This document shows positions 1 through 8,249 of a stretch of DNA of 9,784 nt, one piece after another (position 1 is the first letter of the stretch; each line of letters starts with the position of its first letter). Source of the DNA: Porticoccus sp. Lineage in GTDB: Bacteria > Pseudomonadota > Gammaproteobacteria > Pseudomonadales > Porticoccaceae. A program made the position numbers and the translations under genes. The DNA lies in the NCBI GenBank assembly GCA_011049795.1, contig DRHD01000106.1, forward strand, positions 1-9,784, written 5' to 3'. The notes beneath the pieces were generated by a model, which was not told the origin of the DNA, made no database searches, and worked only from the letters and a program-made list of their open reading frames with translations.

Positions 1-1
1 A

Positions 2-1348
2 ACTTACTTCAAAGAACTCGGATTTGAGCTGATGGAAGACAAGTACTTCTGTTTGCCCATTTTCCTGAATGCCTTGACATTTGGTGCTGACCGCCAGGCG
101 ATGAACGACTTGTTTCGATTCAAGACCATGGCGACACGGCATGTCATCCCTCTGTTGCCTTTGTTTGCGGATTGGAAAGGCACTGGCACGCCGGTGATTA
201 ACTTTGTTTCCCGTAATGGTCAGATCATGAGTGTGTCCCTTTATGACTCGGGCAGTAATTACAACTGTTGCATCGCGGCGCAATCGGGGTCGGGCAAGTC
301 TTTCCTGGTGAACGAAATCATCTCCTCCTACTTATCTGAAGGCGGGCAATGCTGGGTGATTGATGTTGGCCGCTCTTATGAAAAGCTGTGTGAAGTTTAT
401 GACGGAGAGTTCTTACAGTTCGGGCGGGATAGTGGCATTTGCTTAAACCCGTTTGAAATCGTTGAGGACTATGACGAAGAAGCGGATGTACTGGTTGGAT
501 TATTGGCCGCAATGGCCGCGCCTACGCAGTCATTAACTGATTTTCAGATGGCCAACCTAAAACGTCAGACCCGTGAACTGTGGGAGAAAAAAGGTCGTGC
601 CATGTTGGTTGATGATGTGGCAGAGGCCTTAAAAAATCATGAAGACCGTCGTGTGCAAGACGTGGGTGAGCAGCTCTATCCGTTTACGACACAGGGCGAA
701 TATGGCCGCTTCTTTAATGGTCACAACAATATTCGCTTCAAAAACCGTTTCACCGTTCTGGAGTTAGAAGAGCTCAAGGGGCGTAAGCACCTGCAACAAG
801 TGGTGTTGCTTCAGCTTATCTACCAAATCCAACAGGAGATGTACTTAGGTGAGCGGGATCGTCGCAAGATTGTGTTCATTGACGAAGCCTGGGATCTGCT
901 GACTCAAGGTGATGTCGGTAAGTTCATCGAGACGGGTTACCGTCGATTTCGAAAATATGGCGGCAGTGCTGTAACGGTAACGCAGTCGGTCAACGATTTG
1001 TATGACAGCCCTACAGGTAAAGCCATCGCTGAAAACTCGGCCAATATGTACTTGCTTGGCCAAAAAGCCGAAACCATCAACGCGCTCAAAAAAGAAGGAC
1101 GTTTGCCATTAGGTGAAGGCGGTTATGAATACCTGAAAACGGTTCATACCGTCACGGGTGTCTATTCCGAAATTTTCTTTATTACCGAAATGGGCACCGG
1201 GATTGGCCGCCTCATCGTCGATCCGTTTCACAAGCTGTTGTACTCGTCCCGTGCAGAAGATGTAAACGCGATTAAGCAGTTAACGCGCAAAGGCCTTTCT
1301 GTTGCTGATGCCATCTCTCAGTTGTTGAAGGAGCGAGGCTATGAATAA
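2..1348 (+). CDS. traC: TraC, F-type T4SS ATPase (VirB4 family), 3' part
   Basis: The reading frame is open from base 2, so the gene starts upstream of the window. 448 residues are visible, against about 800 in full-length F/SXT TraC. TraC is the cytoplasmic, membrane-associated ATPase that energises pilus assembly and mating-pore function. A Walker A motif (AQSGSGKS) has its GSGKS at bases 287 to 301. A Walker B motif (IVFIDEAWD) lies at about 869 to 895, and the conserved glutamine motif VTVTQS at about 970 to 987. The ATG at base 32 is only an internal methionine, because ten further in-frame codons of sensible sequence precede it. The end overlaps the next gene by 8 bases (ATGAATAA), which points to translational coupling. 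The visible part shows no defect. Confidence 0.93.
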   Translation, partial: TYFKELGFELMEDKYFCLPIFLNALTFGADRQAMNDLFRFKTMATRHVIPLLPLFADWKGTGTPVINFVSRNGQIMSVSLYDSGSNYNCCIAAQSGSGKSFLVNEIISSYLSEGGQCWVIDVGRSYEKLCEVYDGEFLQFGRDSGICLNPFEIVEDYDEEADVLVGLLAAMAAPTQSLTDFQMANLKRQTRELWEKKGRAMLVDDVAEALKNHEDRRVQDVGEQLYPFTTQGEYGRFFNGHNNIRFKNRFTVLELEELKGRKHLQQVVLLQLIYQIQQEMYLGERDRRKIVFIDEAWDLLTQGDVGKFIETGYRRFRKYGGSAVTVTQSVNDLYDSPTGKAIAENSANMYLLGQKAETINALKKEGRLPLGEGGYEYLKTVHTVTGVYSEIFFITEMGTGIGRLIVDPFHKLLYSSRAEDVNAIKQLTRKGLSVADAISQLLKERGYE

Positions 1349-1688
1349 GTCCACGCTTTGGCCATTTATGGCCTCTATTACTTTGTCTATTGCTGGTAGT
1401 GGTTTAATGACCAGCTGGCTTTTAATGAAAACACTCGAACCCATCCACAGCCAGTTGGCGTTAAGTACGCCCATTGCAGTCGTGGATTTTGGGGAGGCGG
1501 TGTTGTCACTGGGCCCCAATGCCAGCGAACAAGACATCGAATCCAGGTTGCTTCAGACCAATCAGCAAATTGAAAAATTAAAAGCAGCCGGTTTTATCGT
1601 GCTGGATGCCCAAGCGGTGGTGGGTGCTGATGATTCTGTATTCGTGCCAGTAGGCTCAAAGGAGGTGTCTCATGCAGATACTCCGTAA
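1341..1688 (+). CDS. TrbI-like inner membrane protein
   Basis: A 115-residue protein starting at the ATG that overlaps the traC stop, with AAGGAG at 1328 to 1333 as ribosome binding site. It has one N-terminal membrane segment (about residues 8 to 31) and then a soluble periplasmic-type region with the sequence PIAVVDFGEAV and a helical stretch around residues 63 to 80. Size, topology and position directly after traC match F-plasmid TrbI (128 aa), which affects pilus outgrowth and retraction. That role is inferred from family and place. The sequence is too divergent for me to recognise TrbI by motif alone. The 3' end overlaps the next gene by 17 bases. Confidence 0.7.
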   Translation: MNKSTLWPFMASITLSIAGSGLMTSWLLMKTLEPIHSQLALSTPIAVVDFGEAVLSLGPNASEQDIESRLLQTNQQIEKLKAAGFIVLDAQAVVGADDSVFVPVGSKEVSHADTP

Positions 1689-2184
1689 AAGAATGCCTTG
1701 GCGGCCATATCTCATTCGGTTGACCGTTCTTGCGTTAATCATGGCCTTGGTAGGCACCTACGCCATGATGCGCTATCGAATAGGTATCGATACCCAGCAA
1801 GAGCGCTGCCTGCCTGATACCACGGTGTATCTGATTGACCTATGGAATAAAGAGCCCGTTAAGGATGGTTTGTATGCCTTCCACTCAAAAGGACTCGCTC
1901 CGTTATATAACGACGGTACTCGGATGCTGAAACGCCTAACAGGGATGCCAGGGGATGAAGTCAAGGTGACCCCTGAGCATGTGCTGGTGAATGGTGCTGA
2001 AGTCTCTACCGGCATGGCATTAGCCCAGCGTCTTGGTGTGGCGGAATCACAATTTAGCCGCTCATTGACGCTGCAAGAAAACGAATATTGGTTTTCCGGT
2101 GAGGCCGCAACGAGTTTCGACTCCCGTTATTGGAATGCCGTTAAGCGCGAGCAGATTGTCGGTCGCGCTTGGCCACTTTGGTAG
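1672..2184 (+). CDS. TrhF/TraF-like S26 family conjugative signal peptidase
   Basis: A 170-residue protein with one N-terminal membrane segment (about residues 13 to 34) and a periplasmic S26 peptidase domain. AAGGAGGT at 1659 to 1666 fixes the start. The general-base box is LKRLTGMPGDEV with lysine 87, and the C-terminal box is SFDSRYW (residues 147 to 153); both are typical of leader peptidases and of RP4 TraF/R27 TrhF. The nucleophile position, normally Ser in an S-x-P motif, reads ERCLPD with Cys46 (codon at 1807). It may therefore be a cysteine-dependent or inactive homologue, unless this branch of the family normally uses Cys. In related elements the gene is called trhF and is needed for transfer, presumably to process pilin or another exported Tra protein. 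That substrate is inferred. Confidence 0.82.
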   Translation: MQILRKRMPWRPYLIRLTVLALIMALVGTYAMMRYRIGIDTQQERCLPDTTVYLIDLWNKEPVKDGLYAFHSKGLAPLYNDGTRMLKRLTGMPGDEVKVTPEHVLVNGAEVSTGMALAQRLGVAESQFSRSLTLQENEYWFSGEAATSFDSRYWNAVKREQIVGRAWPLW

Positions 2185-2188
2185 GAGG
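2183..2188 (+). promoter_or_regulatory. Ribosome binding site that fixes the traW start
   Basis: AGGAGG lies across the stop of the signal peptidase gene. It is 3 bases before the ATG at 2192 and 6 bases before the ATG at 2195, so 2195 is the better-spaced start. An in-frame upstream GTG at 2099 has no such site and would put 32 charged and polar residues before an obvious signal peptide. Confidence 0.7.
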
Positions 2189-2194
2189 TGGATG

Positions 2195-3319
2195 ATGAGA
2201 AGACTATGCCTCTTATTCTTGTTGGTTGCTCAATTGTCTTGGGTTCAAGTGTCCTGGGCACAAGAGCCTTTTCCGTTGTCTGACGAGGACAAAAAGATCG
2301 TCGAAATGAGCCGCAGCATTTTACAAAGTGCTGTGGATGGCTCATCTGAATTTATTGAGCCTTTTGCACCGGTTGAACAACCTGTGTCGCTCAAACACAG
2401 CGATGAATGGTTGATATTTGCGTCGTCCTCATTGGGTGATTCCTCACTGAAGCAGCTATTTAAAGAGGCCAGTGCTACCGGCGCTATTGTGTTGTTTCGG
2501 GGAATTCCTGAAGGAAAGACCTTGGGGGCGGCTATCCGTGATTGGCATACGCTGATGGTGGGACTTGATCCTGTTCCTCAGGTTCGAATCGATCCGAAAG
2601 CCTTTGTGCACTGGCGGGTGACTAGCGTGCCTGCCATTTTCCGCATAGAAGATGACAAGGTGACTGCAAGTGCACTAGGGGTTTACAGCAAGGACTGGTT
2701 GCAGCGTCAAATTGAAACAGGCAATACCGGTTCATTGGGTCAACGCGGTCCTATTCATTCCATTTTAGAACCGGATTTGATGCAAGTGGCGATGCAGCGT
2801 TTACAGTCGCTTGACCTGGGCGCGTTAAAGAAAAAAGCCATTGAGCGTTTCTGGTCTCGCCAAACTTTCACTGACTTACCCAAAGCCACGCAGTATCGGA
2901 TAAGAATGGTTGATCCAACCATCGTCATGAAGCGGCCACTATTGGATGCCAATGGCCGAACATTGATCCCAGCAGGAACGCGTATTAACCCGCTAAAAGC
3001 CTTGCCATTTACTCAGCAGCTCGTGGTGTTTAATGCGTCGAACGCTGAAGAAGTGGACGCAGTAGCGCATTGGCTTGAGGGCCAAGATAGGACGCTGCGC
3101 CGCATTACGCTTATCACCACGCAGCTCGACCGTGCTCAAGGTTGGAATAGCCTCAATGCGCTCGAAAAGACATTGGACAGTCCGGTTTATCTTCTCAATG
3201 CCTCGCTAAAGCAGCGCTTTGATTTGCAAGTCACCCCATCGTTTGTTCAAGCAAAGGGACTCGCGTTTGAAATAGAAGAAATTCCAGCAAAGGAGCTTGT
3301 TCATGAAAAAGCTCAATAA
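2195..3319 (+). CDS. traW: TrbC-TraW fusion protein, periplasmic T4SS assembly factor
   Basis: With the start at 2195 the product has 374 residues, much longer than F TraW (about 210). A signal peptide covers residues 1 to 22 (cleavage after SWA). Residues about 71 to 175 look like a TrbC F-type domain: a β-strand WLIFASSSLG, then SLKQLFKEASATGAIVLFRG, and a cis-proline-like loop SVPAIF. Residues about 190 to 365 look like TraW, with YRIRMVDPTIVMKRPLLDANG and a C-terminal fold ending in VTPSFVQ. In F, TrbC and TraW are separate proteins that act together in pilus assembly. Here no separate trbC lies between traU and traN, so the fusion accounts for both. No CxxC motif is present, so oxidoreductase activity is unlikely. 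The 3' end overlaps traU by 17 bases. Confidence 0.88.
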   Translation: MRRLCLLFLLVAQLSWVQVSWAQEPFPLSDEDKKIVEMSRSILQSAVDGSSEFIEPFAPVEQPVSLKHSDEWLIFASSSLGDSSLKQLFKEASATGAIVLFRGIPEGKTLGAAIRDWHTLMVGLDPVPQVRIDPKAFVHWRVTSVPAIFRIEDDKVTASALGVYSKDWLQRQIETGNTGSLGQRGPIHSILEPDLMQVAMQRLQSLDLGALKKKAIERFWSRQTFTDLPKATQYRIRMVDPTIVMKRPLLDANGRTLIPAGTRINPLKALPFTQQLVVFNASNAEEVDAVAHWLEGQDRTLRRITLITTQLDRAQGWNSLNALEKTLDSPVYLLNASLKQRFDLQVTPSFVQAKGLAFEIEEIPAKELVHEKAQ

Positions 3320-4331
3320 TACGTATCGTCTGTTGCGGACTCTCGTTGTCATGTTTGTCCTTGGCGCATCTATTCCTGCAAAAGCCGAACTGACCTGCCC
3401 AGACGCGGGTTTATTGTCGGGCAAGTTGCTGACGGATGTTTGCTGGTCATGCATTTTTCCTATCCGGGTTGCCGGTCTTCCTCTTGGCTCAGGCAATGTC
3501 CCAAGCGGCGCATCAAACAAGTCGTTTTGCTTATGTGAAGATAACTTAGGTGTGCCAAGGCCAGGTATTGTTACCAGCATGTGGGAGCCAGCGCGTTTGA
3601 TTGAACTGGTCAGAACGCCAGGTTGTTCGCCTTCACTGGGAGGGATTCGCTTACCGTTAGGTGATAGGCGATTGCAAGGTGGTCATGGTGAGGGTGAATA
3701 CGATACCGGTGATCTCGCTTTCTACCATTACCATTATTACGCCTTTCCGCTTTTGGTCATGCTCGATTTGTTCATGGATGGCAATTGCAATGCCGATGGT
3801 TACATGGACTTTGACTTGATGTATTTGTCGGAATTGGACCCGACATGGCTGAACGATGAACTGGCCTTTTTTACTCAGCCTGAAGCGGCTGCCGTTGCCA
3901 ATCCATTAGCTATCTCTGCTTGTACCGCTGACGCTGCCTCATCAACGCTTGGTAAACCCATCGACCAGTTGTTTTGGTGTGCTGGCAGTTGGGGACATCT
4001 CTATCCGTTATCTGGCCACACCTTAGCCTTTGGTTCATTAGCAGAAAACACCAGTCATTTAGCGGCGCGTGCAATCGCGGCTCAACACAGGCGTGGTCTT
4101 GCAAGACGAACAATGGGGAACAGTGCGCTATGCCGACCTGTTATCGAACCCATGCTGCCGAAATCACAATACAAGATGAGTATGTTCTTCCCTGTACCGG
4201 AAACTGAAAGTGCGCATGTCATCGGTGAAAGCACCATGAAATGGGGAGAGTGGAGAATGATCCCCGGTGCCGGTGAAGATGCGCTCTACATTTTGTGGCG
4301 CTGGCAAGACTGCTGTAACTCGGGAGGTTAA
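3303..4331 (+). CDS. traU: TraU, periplasmic conjugation protein
   Basis: 342 residues from the ATG at 3303, which is preceded by AAAGGAG at 3289 to 3295. A TTG two codons upstream is poorly placed relative to that site. A signal peptide runs to about residue 28 (cleavage after AKA). The TraU hallmark DVCWSCIFPIRVAG is at residues 45 to 58. Near the C-terminus the segment PKSQYKMSMFFPVPET and the ending WRWQDCC match the conserved TraU tail. Length is close to F TraU (about 330). The mature protein has many cysteines, expected to form disulphides in the periplasm. In F, TraU is needed mainly for DNA transfer and mating pore function and only partly for pilus formation. The gene is intact and ends 2 bases before traN. 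Confidence 0.93.
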   Translation: MKKLNNTYRLLRTLVVMFVLGASIPAKAELTCPDAGLLSGKLLTDVCWSCIFPIRVAGLPLGSGNVPSGASNKSFCLCEDNLGVPRPGIVTSMWEPARLIELVRTPGCSPSLGGIRLPLGDRRLQGGHGEGEYDTGDLAFYHYHYYAFPLLVMLDLFMDGNCNADGYMDFDLMYLSELDPTWLNDELAFFTQPEAAAVANPLAISACTADAASSTLGKPIDQLFWCAGSWGHLYPLSGHTLAFGSLAENTSHLAARAIAAQHRRGLARRTMGNSALCRPVIEPMLPKSQYKMSMFFPVPETESAHVIGESTMKWGEWRMIPGAGEDALYILWRWQDCCNSGG

Positions 4332-4333
4332 CC

Positions 4334-7300
4334 ATGAAACCAACGCTTTTTACCCGAGTTTTAGCGGGTATTTTATCAATCACTATGGCGTGCTTGCCCT
4401 TACATGGTGTGGCCGCTGATGTGCAGCGCCAATCCGGCCTAAGCGGACAACAAGAAGGTAAGCAATTACTGCAAAACTGGACGATGCCCGCACTTAACGG
4501 CAATACGTTGTCGGTGCCGAATGGCAGTGGTCATGAGTCCATTAACTTGCAAGAGCTTTTCCCTGGTATGGATCAGGGCTCATTGGATGTCTTAACGGGC
4601 GTTTATGGCTCTGATGCCAGTATGAATCAATTGGGGACACAGCGCCAAGAGAGCATGGCATCTGAAAGTGGCGCTATGGGTGAAGCATTTCGTTCGCTAC
4701 AGCAAATCAAAGACCGGTCTCGGCCAGATATGGTCAATGATCCGCTTTGGGCATTAACTGATGCGGTTCAAACTGACCCCAATCTATTAACGCAAAGCTT
4801 CCCAGGCTGTGAGTCTCAAGGTGAAGGCAGCCCAAATTACCAGCAATGTGACAGGCTCAATACAGCGGTTAACAGCTGCACTATTACTCACGATTACACG
4901 GCAGGCATCATTGAGCATGTTTCAGGGCCGATGAACCTTCGCTCTTGTGGTGAAGGGTGTCTTGAAGTTTGGATAGGACGTATTGGCGACAACTACTGGA
5001 GTGGCCGTTGTAAAGTGTTTGAACAGGCCATCACACTAAAAGTCGTGAACCCCGATGCGATTACTTCAGCCGTTCTTGAGTACGCCAAATGGGATGACTA
5101 CATGCAAGTTTGGCTTGGCGATCAGAAAGTCTGGTCTGGGCCGAACAATAACTTTCCACCAGAAACGGCTGGCCGCTGCGAGCTCAGTACCAGTTGGGAG
5201 CGCAATCCTAATACTGACCTCACCGCCAAGTTAAAAGCGGTAGAGCCCGGTTTAGAAGTGCCAGTCAAAATTCGCGTATCGGTAACGGGTAGTGGTGAGG
5301 GGTATGCACGCATCAAGGTGCGCTTTGATCCAACCAAGGTGGTGATGAATGATAGTTGGTCACCACAGTCCTGTATCGAACAAGCAGCGGATATCCCGGC
5401 TAAGTTTTCAGACTACAGCATTCAATGTACGGATCAGCCGTCATCAACCAACGGATGTACGGTGGTCAATGGTGTTTCAGTTTGTGAATCCTATTTTGCC
5501 CCAAGCCCAGTGGCTGGCATATCGCCTTTGTGTCGGCGTGTACAAGTTAGTGTGGATGATGAAAGCTATAAGGGGATTGAAAATCAGGCCTGCCAAGTGC
5601 TTGAAGCGAATCCTTCCTGTGGATTCATGTCGTCAGAATGTGCCGAGACCAATGATAAAGGTGAATGCATTCGTTTTACCGATACCTATGACTGTGGATT
5701 GCAAACCAGCGATCCAAAGTGTGTGGTATCCAATCTTATGCCGAGTAGTTTTGAGGCCTGTGAGCCTACTCAGACGATCACGCCATTTACTGAAACCAAG
5801 CATGTACCCGATTACCAGGTGTGCGAGAAGATCAGCACGCTTACTCAGTGTCAGTTAGAACGACGTGTATCCGTTGAAACCCATCAAAAAAGCTGGTCCA
5901 TTGAGCGCGGTTGCTTTAGCTCTGAAACGCTCAGCTTTGTTCCACAGCACAGCAGCACTATGCAAACTGGAAACGCGACGCTGAGTATTTTTGATAATCA
6001 AAATACTGAGATAAAAATCACCGAGTCGCCATCCAAGGCAAATGGTTGGAAAACGACACTCTCATTGACGGGCAATAAGGAGACGGTGACTGAGACGAAA
6101 CCGTCCATTAAGTACCCTGAAATGACGTGTCCAAAAGGAACCTTGGTTGGCTCATTGTGTAGGGTCGTTAATGGGTCGATTATTTCGTGGCATGAACCCC
6201 AGGAAATCACTCGTTCCAGATGCGAGTCCGGCTGGAACAAAGTCGATTTCGATACTTGCAGCCGAGAAGTTCAGAAGTGTTTGGCTCCTGCGAAACTAAG
6301 TGCTTCCTTGACATTCTCCGGCAAGTACTTAGAGCAGGACGTTGTTCATCAATCAAGTGATCCGGGTATAGACCAATGCTTGATGCAAACGGATCAGTTT
6401 ACTGCGGTGCAGTGGCAGTGTTTGGATACGGGGACAAAACGAATAGAGGGGTTAACGGTTGGTAGTGGCGAGTTGGCAAAGCTTGGAAGTCTTTATCCGG
6501 CGGTTGTTTCGTCTCCTGCTCATTTAACCAGTCGTGGTAGCTCTGATGGACTGGGGCTCTCATGCTGGAGGGCAAAAGCGACCTACAATGCCTCGACTGC
6601 TCACCCAGAGTTCAACATGGGCAGCTCAGATAGCTGGGTAGATGCCAATGGTAATATACAAACCATCGTCAATAACGGACAAAACACGACCACCAATACG
6701 TGTTCCGCGCTGGAGCAAAACCCAGCCTGCCAGTATGTCAGAACCGAATGCACTGAAGGCGGAGCTGGTCATGAAGGCTTCTGCTATATCCAAAGTTTGG
6801 TGTATGACTGCGGACAAAGCGTAGAAGTGCAAAACGCTCGAATGGAAACTCAATACAACTGTGAGGGGCCAGTTCGCTGTATGGGCACAGATTGTTTAGA
6901 GCCAGAGTCAATCAAGCAGGCTAACTTTGCAGAGGCCGCTGCGATGCTTAATGCAGCGCAGTTTATGACCAATGATATGTCATGCACGGGAGCTGATGGC
7001 CAAGATAACGTCGAGTGTACGGTCTTTAAAGGTAATGCTGGCCAGTGCAAAAAAGCCGTTGGCGGCATAGTGGATTGCTGTGAAAAGCCAAGTGGCGTGT
7101 CGTTATCGGATTACATCACAATGATAGTTGCGGTCAACAAGCTTGATACGGCAGTCATGGCCATGAATCCGTCGTCGGCAATCTATGGTTCCTGGAATAC
7201 GCTCAGGGAGCCAATCACGAGCACTTGGAGTGCGGTCAAAGAGCCTTTTGTGTCTGCATGGGACTCTCTCATGGGGGCTGGGCCATCAACGGCTGCTGGC

Positions 7301-8026
7301 GCGGGAGCGGAGCAAGCTGCGACTGGCTTTATGCAGGTGTTGACCAACAAGACGGCTGAATGGGTAGGTACGACCTTTGGTTCGGGGGCGCAATCGGCGC
7401 TGTTTAGCAACGTTGGTGGCGCGGTTGGAGCCGATGGTGTTGTTTCGGGTGGCAACTTTGCCCTCGGTGGCGCTGCGGGCGCGGTTCTGAGTACGGTTAT
7501 GACGGCCTACATGATTTATTCAGTCACCATGATCCTCATTCAGCTAATCTGGAAATGTGAGCAAAGTGAGTTTGAGATGAACGCCAAGCGGGTATTGAAG
7601 AGTTGCCATTACGTGGGCTCTTACTGCAAGTCTAAGTTCTTAGGTGCCTGTGTTGAGAAACGGCAATCATATTGCTGCTTTACTTCGCCACTTTCACGGA
7701 TCATTCAAGAACAAGTACGTCCTCAATTGGGCCTTGGTTGGGGCAGTGCCAAGTCACCAAACTGTGAAGGTTTGACCGCGAGTCAGTTAAACCAGGTAGA
7801 TTGGAGCCAAGTCAATCTGGATGAATGGATAGGTATCTTGTCGATAACAGGCAACCTACCCGAAGTACCGTCACTGGATCTGGAACGACTCACAGGCTCA
7901 GGAAGTACGCTAAACGTTGATGGAAATCGTCAAAGTGCCGCAGATAGAGCCATTGAAAGGCTAAACGGAATGGATGCTCAGAAATTACGCCAGGAGGCGA
8001 CGGAAGAAATTTCGGGGAATAATTGA
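4334..8026 (+). CDS. traN: TraN, outer membrane mating pair stabilisation adhesin
   Basis: 1230 residues, about twice F TraN (602). The start is fixed by GGGAGG at 4322 to 4327, six bases upstream. A signal peptide covers about residues 1 to 28. The mature protein is very cysteine-rich, as in TraN generally. An N-terminal β-rich region (about residues 175 to 345, with IGRIGDNYWSGRC) is followed by two copies of a cysteine module (residues 420 to 455 and 790 to 827) that bracket a variable middle. A Gly/Ala-rich stretch and a long hydrophobic segment (about residues 1043 to 1073) follow. The conserved TraN C-terminus comes next: YCKSKFLGACVEKRQSYCCF, then SPLSRIIQEQ and QVDWSQVNLDEW. TraN contacts the recipient cell surface during mating. 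The middle part is the likely place for recipient specificity, which is inference. It is the last gene of the operon before the cargo region. Confidence 0.94.
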   Translation: MKPTLFTRVLAGILSITMACLPLHGVAADVQRQSGLSGQQEGKQLLQNWTMPALNGNTLSVPNGSGHESINLQELFPGMDQGSLDVLTGVYGSDASMNQLGTQRQESMASESGAMGEAFRSLQQIKDRSRPDMVNDPLWALTDAVQTDPNLLTQSFPGCESQGEGSPNYQQCDRLNTAVNSCTITHDYTAGIIEHVSGPMNLRSCGEGCLEVWIGRIGDNYWSGRCKVFEQAITLKVVNPDAITSAVLEYAKWDDYMQVWLGDQKVWSGPNNNFPPETAGRCELSTSWERNPNTDLTAKLKAVEPGLEVPVKIRVSVTGSGEGYARIKVRFDPTKVVMNDSWSPQSCIEQAADIPAKFSDYSIQCTDQPSSTNGCTVVNGVSVCESYFAPSPVAGISPLCRRVQVSVDDESYKGIENQACQVLEANPSCGFMSSECAETNDKGECIRFTDTYDCGLQTSDPKCVVSNLMPSSFEACEPTQTITPFTETKHVPDYQVCEKISTLTQCQLERRVSVETHQKSWSIERGCFSSETLSFVPQHSSTMQTGNATLSIFDNQNTEIKITESPSKANGWKTTLSLTGNKETVTETKPSIKYPEMTCPKGTLVGSLCRVVNGSIISWHEPQEITRSRCESGWNKVDFDTCSREVQKCLAPAKLSASLTFSGKYLEQDVVHQSSDPGIDQCLMQTDQFTAVQWQCLDTGTKRIEGLTVGSGELAKLGSLYPAVVSSPAHLTSRGSSDGLGLSCWRAKATYNASTAHPEFNMGSSDSWVDANGNIQTIVNNGQNTTTNTCSALEQNPACQYVRTECTEGGAGHEGFCYIQSLVYDCGQSVEVQNARMETQYNCEGPVRCMGTDCLEPESIKQANFAEAAAMLNAAQFMTNDMSCTGADGQDNVECTVFKGNAGQCKKAVGGIVDCCEKPSGVSLSDYITMIVAVNKLDTAVMAMNPSSAIYGSWNTLREPITSTWSAVKEPFVSAWDSLMGAGPSTAAGAGAEQAATGFMQVLTNKTAEWVGTTFGSGAQSALFSNVGGAVGADGVVSGGNFALGGAAGAVLSTVMTAYMIYSVTMILIQLIWKCEQSEFEMNAKRVLKSCHYVGSYCKSKFLGACVEKRQSYCCFTSPLSRIIQEQVRPQLGLGWGSAKSPNCEGLTASQLNQVDWSQVNLDEWIGILSITGNLPEVPSLDLERLTGSGSTLNVDGNRQSAADRAIERLNGMDAQKLRQEATEEISGNN
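5591..5698 (+). repeat. TraN cysteine module, copy 1
   Basis: This stretch encodes residues 420 to 455 of TraN, with the pattern C-x2-LE-x-NP-x-C, then x5 or x6 and EC, then GEC, ending in YDCG. It recurs in copy 2 at 6701 to 6814. The similarity is at the protein level and not as identical DNA, so the duplication is old. Confidence 0.75.
6701..6814 (+). repeat. TraN cysteine module, copy 2
   Basis: This stretch encodes residues 790 to 827 of TraN: CSALEQNPAC, then RTEC, GFC and VYDCG, with every cysteine of copy 1 in the same order. The two copies are separated by about 335 residues that include the least recognisable part of the protein. Confidence 0.75.
7187..7285 (+). repeat. Three 11-residue repeats in TraN
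   Basis: Three consecutive 11-residue units (GSWNTLREPIT, STWSAVKEPFV, SAWDSLMGAGP) share a tryptophan at the third position, and the first two share EP at positions 8 and 9. They sit just before the Gly/Ala-rich stretch. They may form an amphipathic helix or a spacer. No function is known to me. Confidence 0.5.
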
Positions 8027-8067
8027 GCGTATCCATCTAAAACAGCTTTGCCAATAATGTTCCATCA

Positions 8068-8106
8068 TGGTTACTTTAATGAGCTTATTGCGCCTTAAGG
8101 TAACCA
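8068..8106. other. Stem-loop (inverted repeat) after traN
   Basis: The arms at 8068 to 8079 and 8095 to 8106 (ggttactttaa and ttaaggtaacc plus a flanking T-A pair) pair over 12 bases. One pair is T opposite G, which is a wobble pair in RNA. The loop is 15 bases. No T-run follows on either side, so it is not a classical rho-independent terminator. It could be an mRNA 3'-end stabiliser for the tra transcript, a protein binding site, or a trace of an insertion boundary. Confidence 0.6.
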
Positions 8107-8126
8107 ATTTGGCACTTTGGGCCTCT

Positions 8127-8132
8127 TATACT
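8127..8132 (+). promoter_or_regulatory. Possible -10 element for the cargo genes
   Basis: TATACT matches the σ70 -10 consensus in five of six bases and lies 126 bases before the start at 8258. No good -35 hexamer lies at 16 to 18 bases upstream; the nearest candidate, TTGGCA at 8109 to 8114, is only 12 bases away. If real, the promoter would need an activator. Treat as weak. Confidence 0.2.
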
Positions 8133-8243
8133 TTCTGTTCAGCGTGTGCGCAATTTGCTCTTATTTTTTTACCATTTTCAGACTTAGGAGGCTGCTGCAA
8201 AAAGGAAAAGCTGATAGTCTGGCACATATAAAATTTATGATAA

Positions 8244-8249
8244 AAGGAA
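8244..8249 (+). promoter_or_regulatory. Ribosome binding site that fixes the 8258 start
   Basis: AAGGAA lies 8 bases before the ATG at 8258. The alternative TTG start at 8117 has no comparable site, and this is the reason for choosing the shorter protein. Confidence 0.6.

Noticed and set aside
2099..2194. Upstream GTG start for traW, giving 406 residues
   Set aside because: There is no ribosome binding site, and the extension would place 32 residues before a clear signal peptide. AGGAGG at 2183 to 2188 supports the ATG at 2195.
3910..4207. Frames inside traU on both strands
   Set aside because: The TraU frame shows conserved motifs through this stretch (PLSGH, then PKSQYK), so there is no frameshift and the other frames are shadows.
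8109..8132. σ70 promoter TTGGCA with TATACT
   Set aside because: The spacing is 12 bases, too short for a normal promoter. Only the -10-like element is listed, with low confidence.
8140..8168. Terminator at a run of seven T
   Set aside because: No stem longer than three pairs precedes the T-run.
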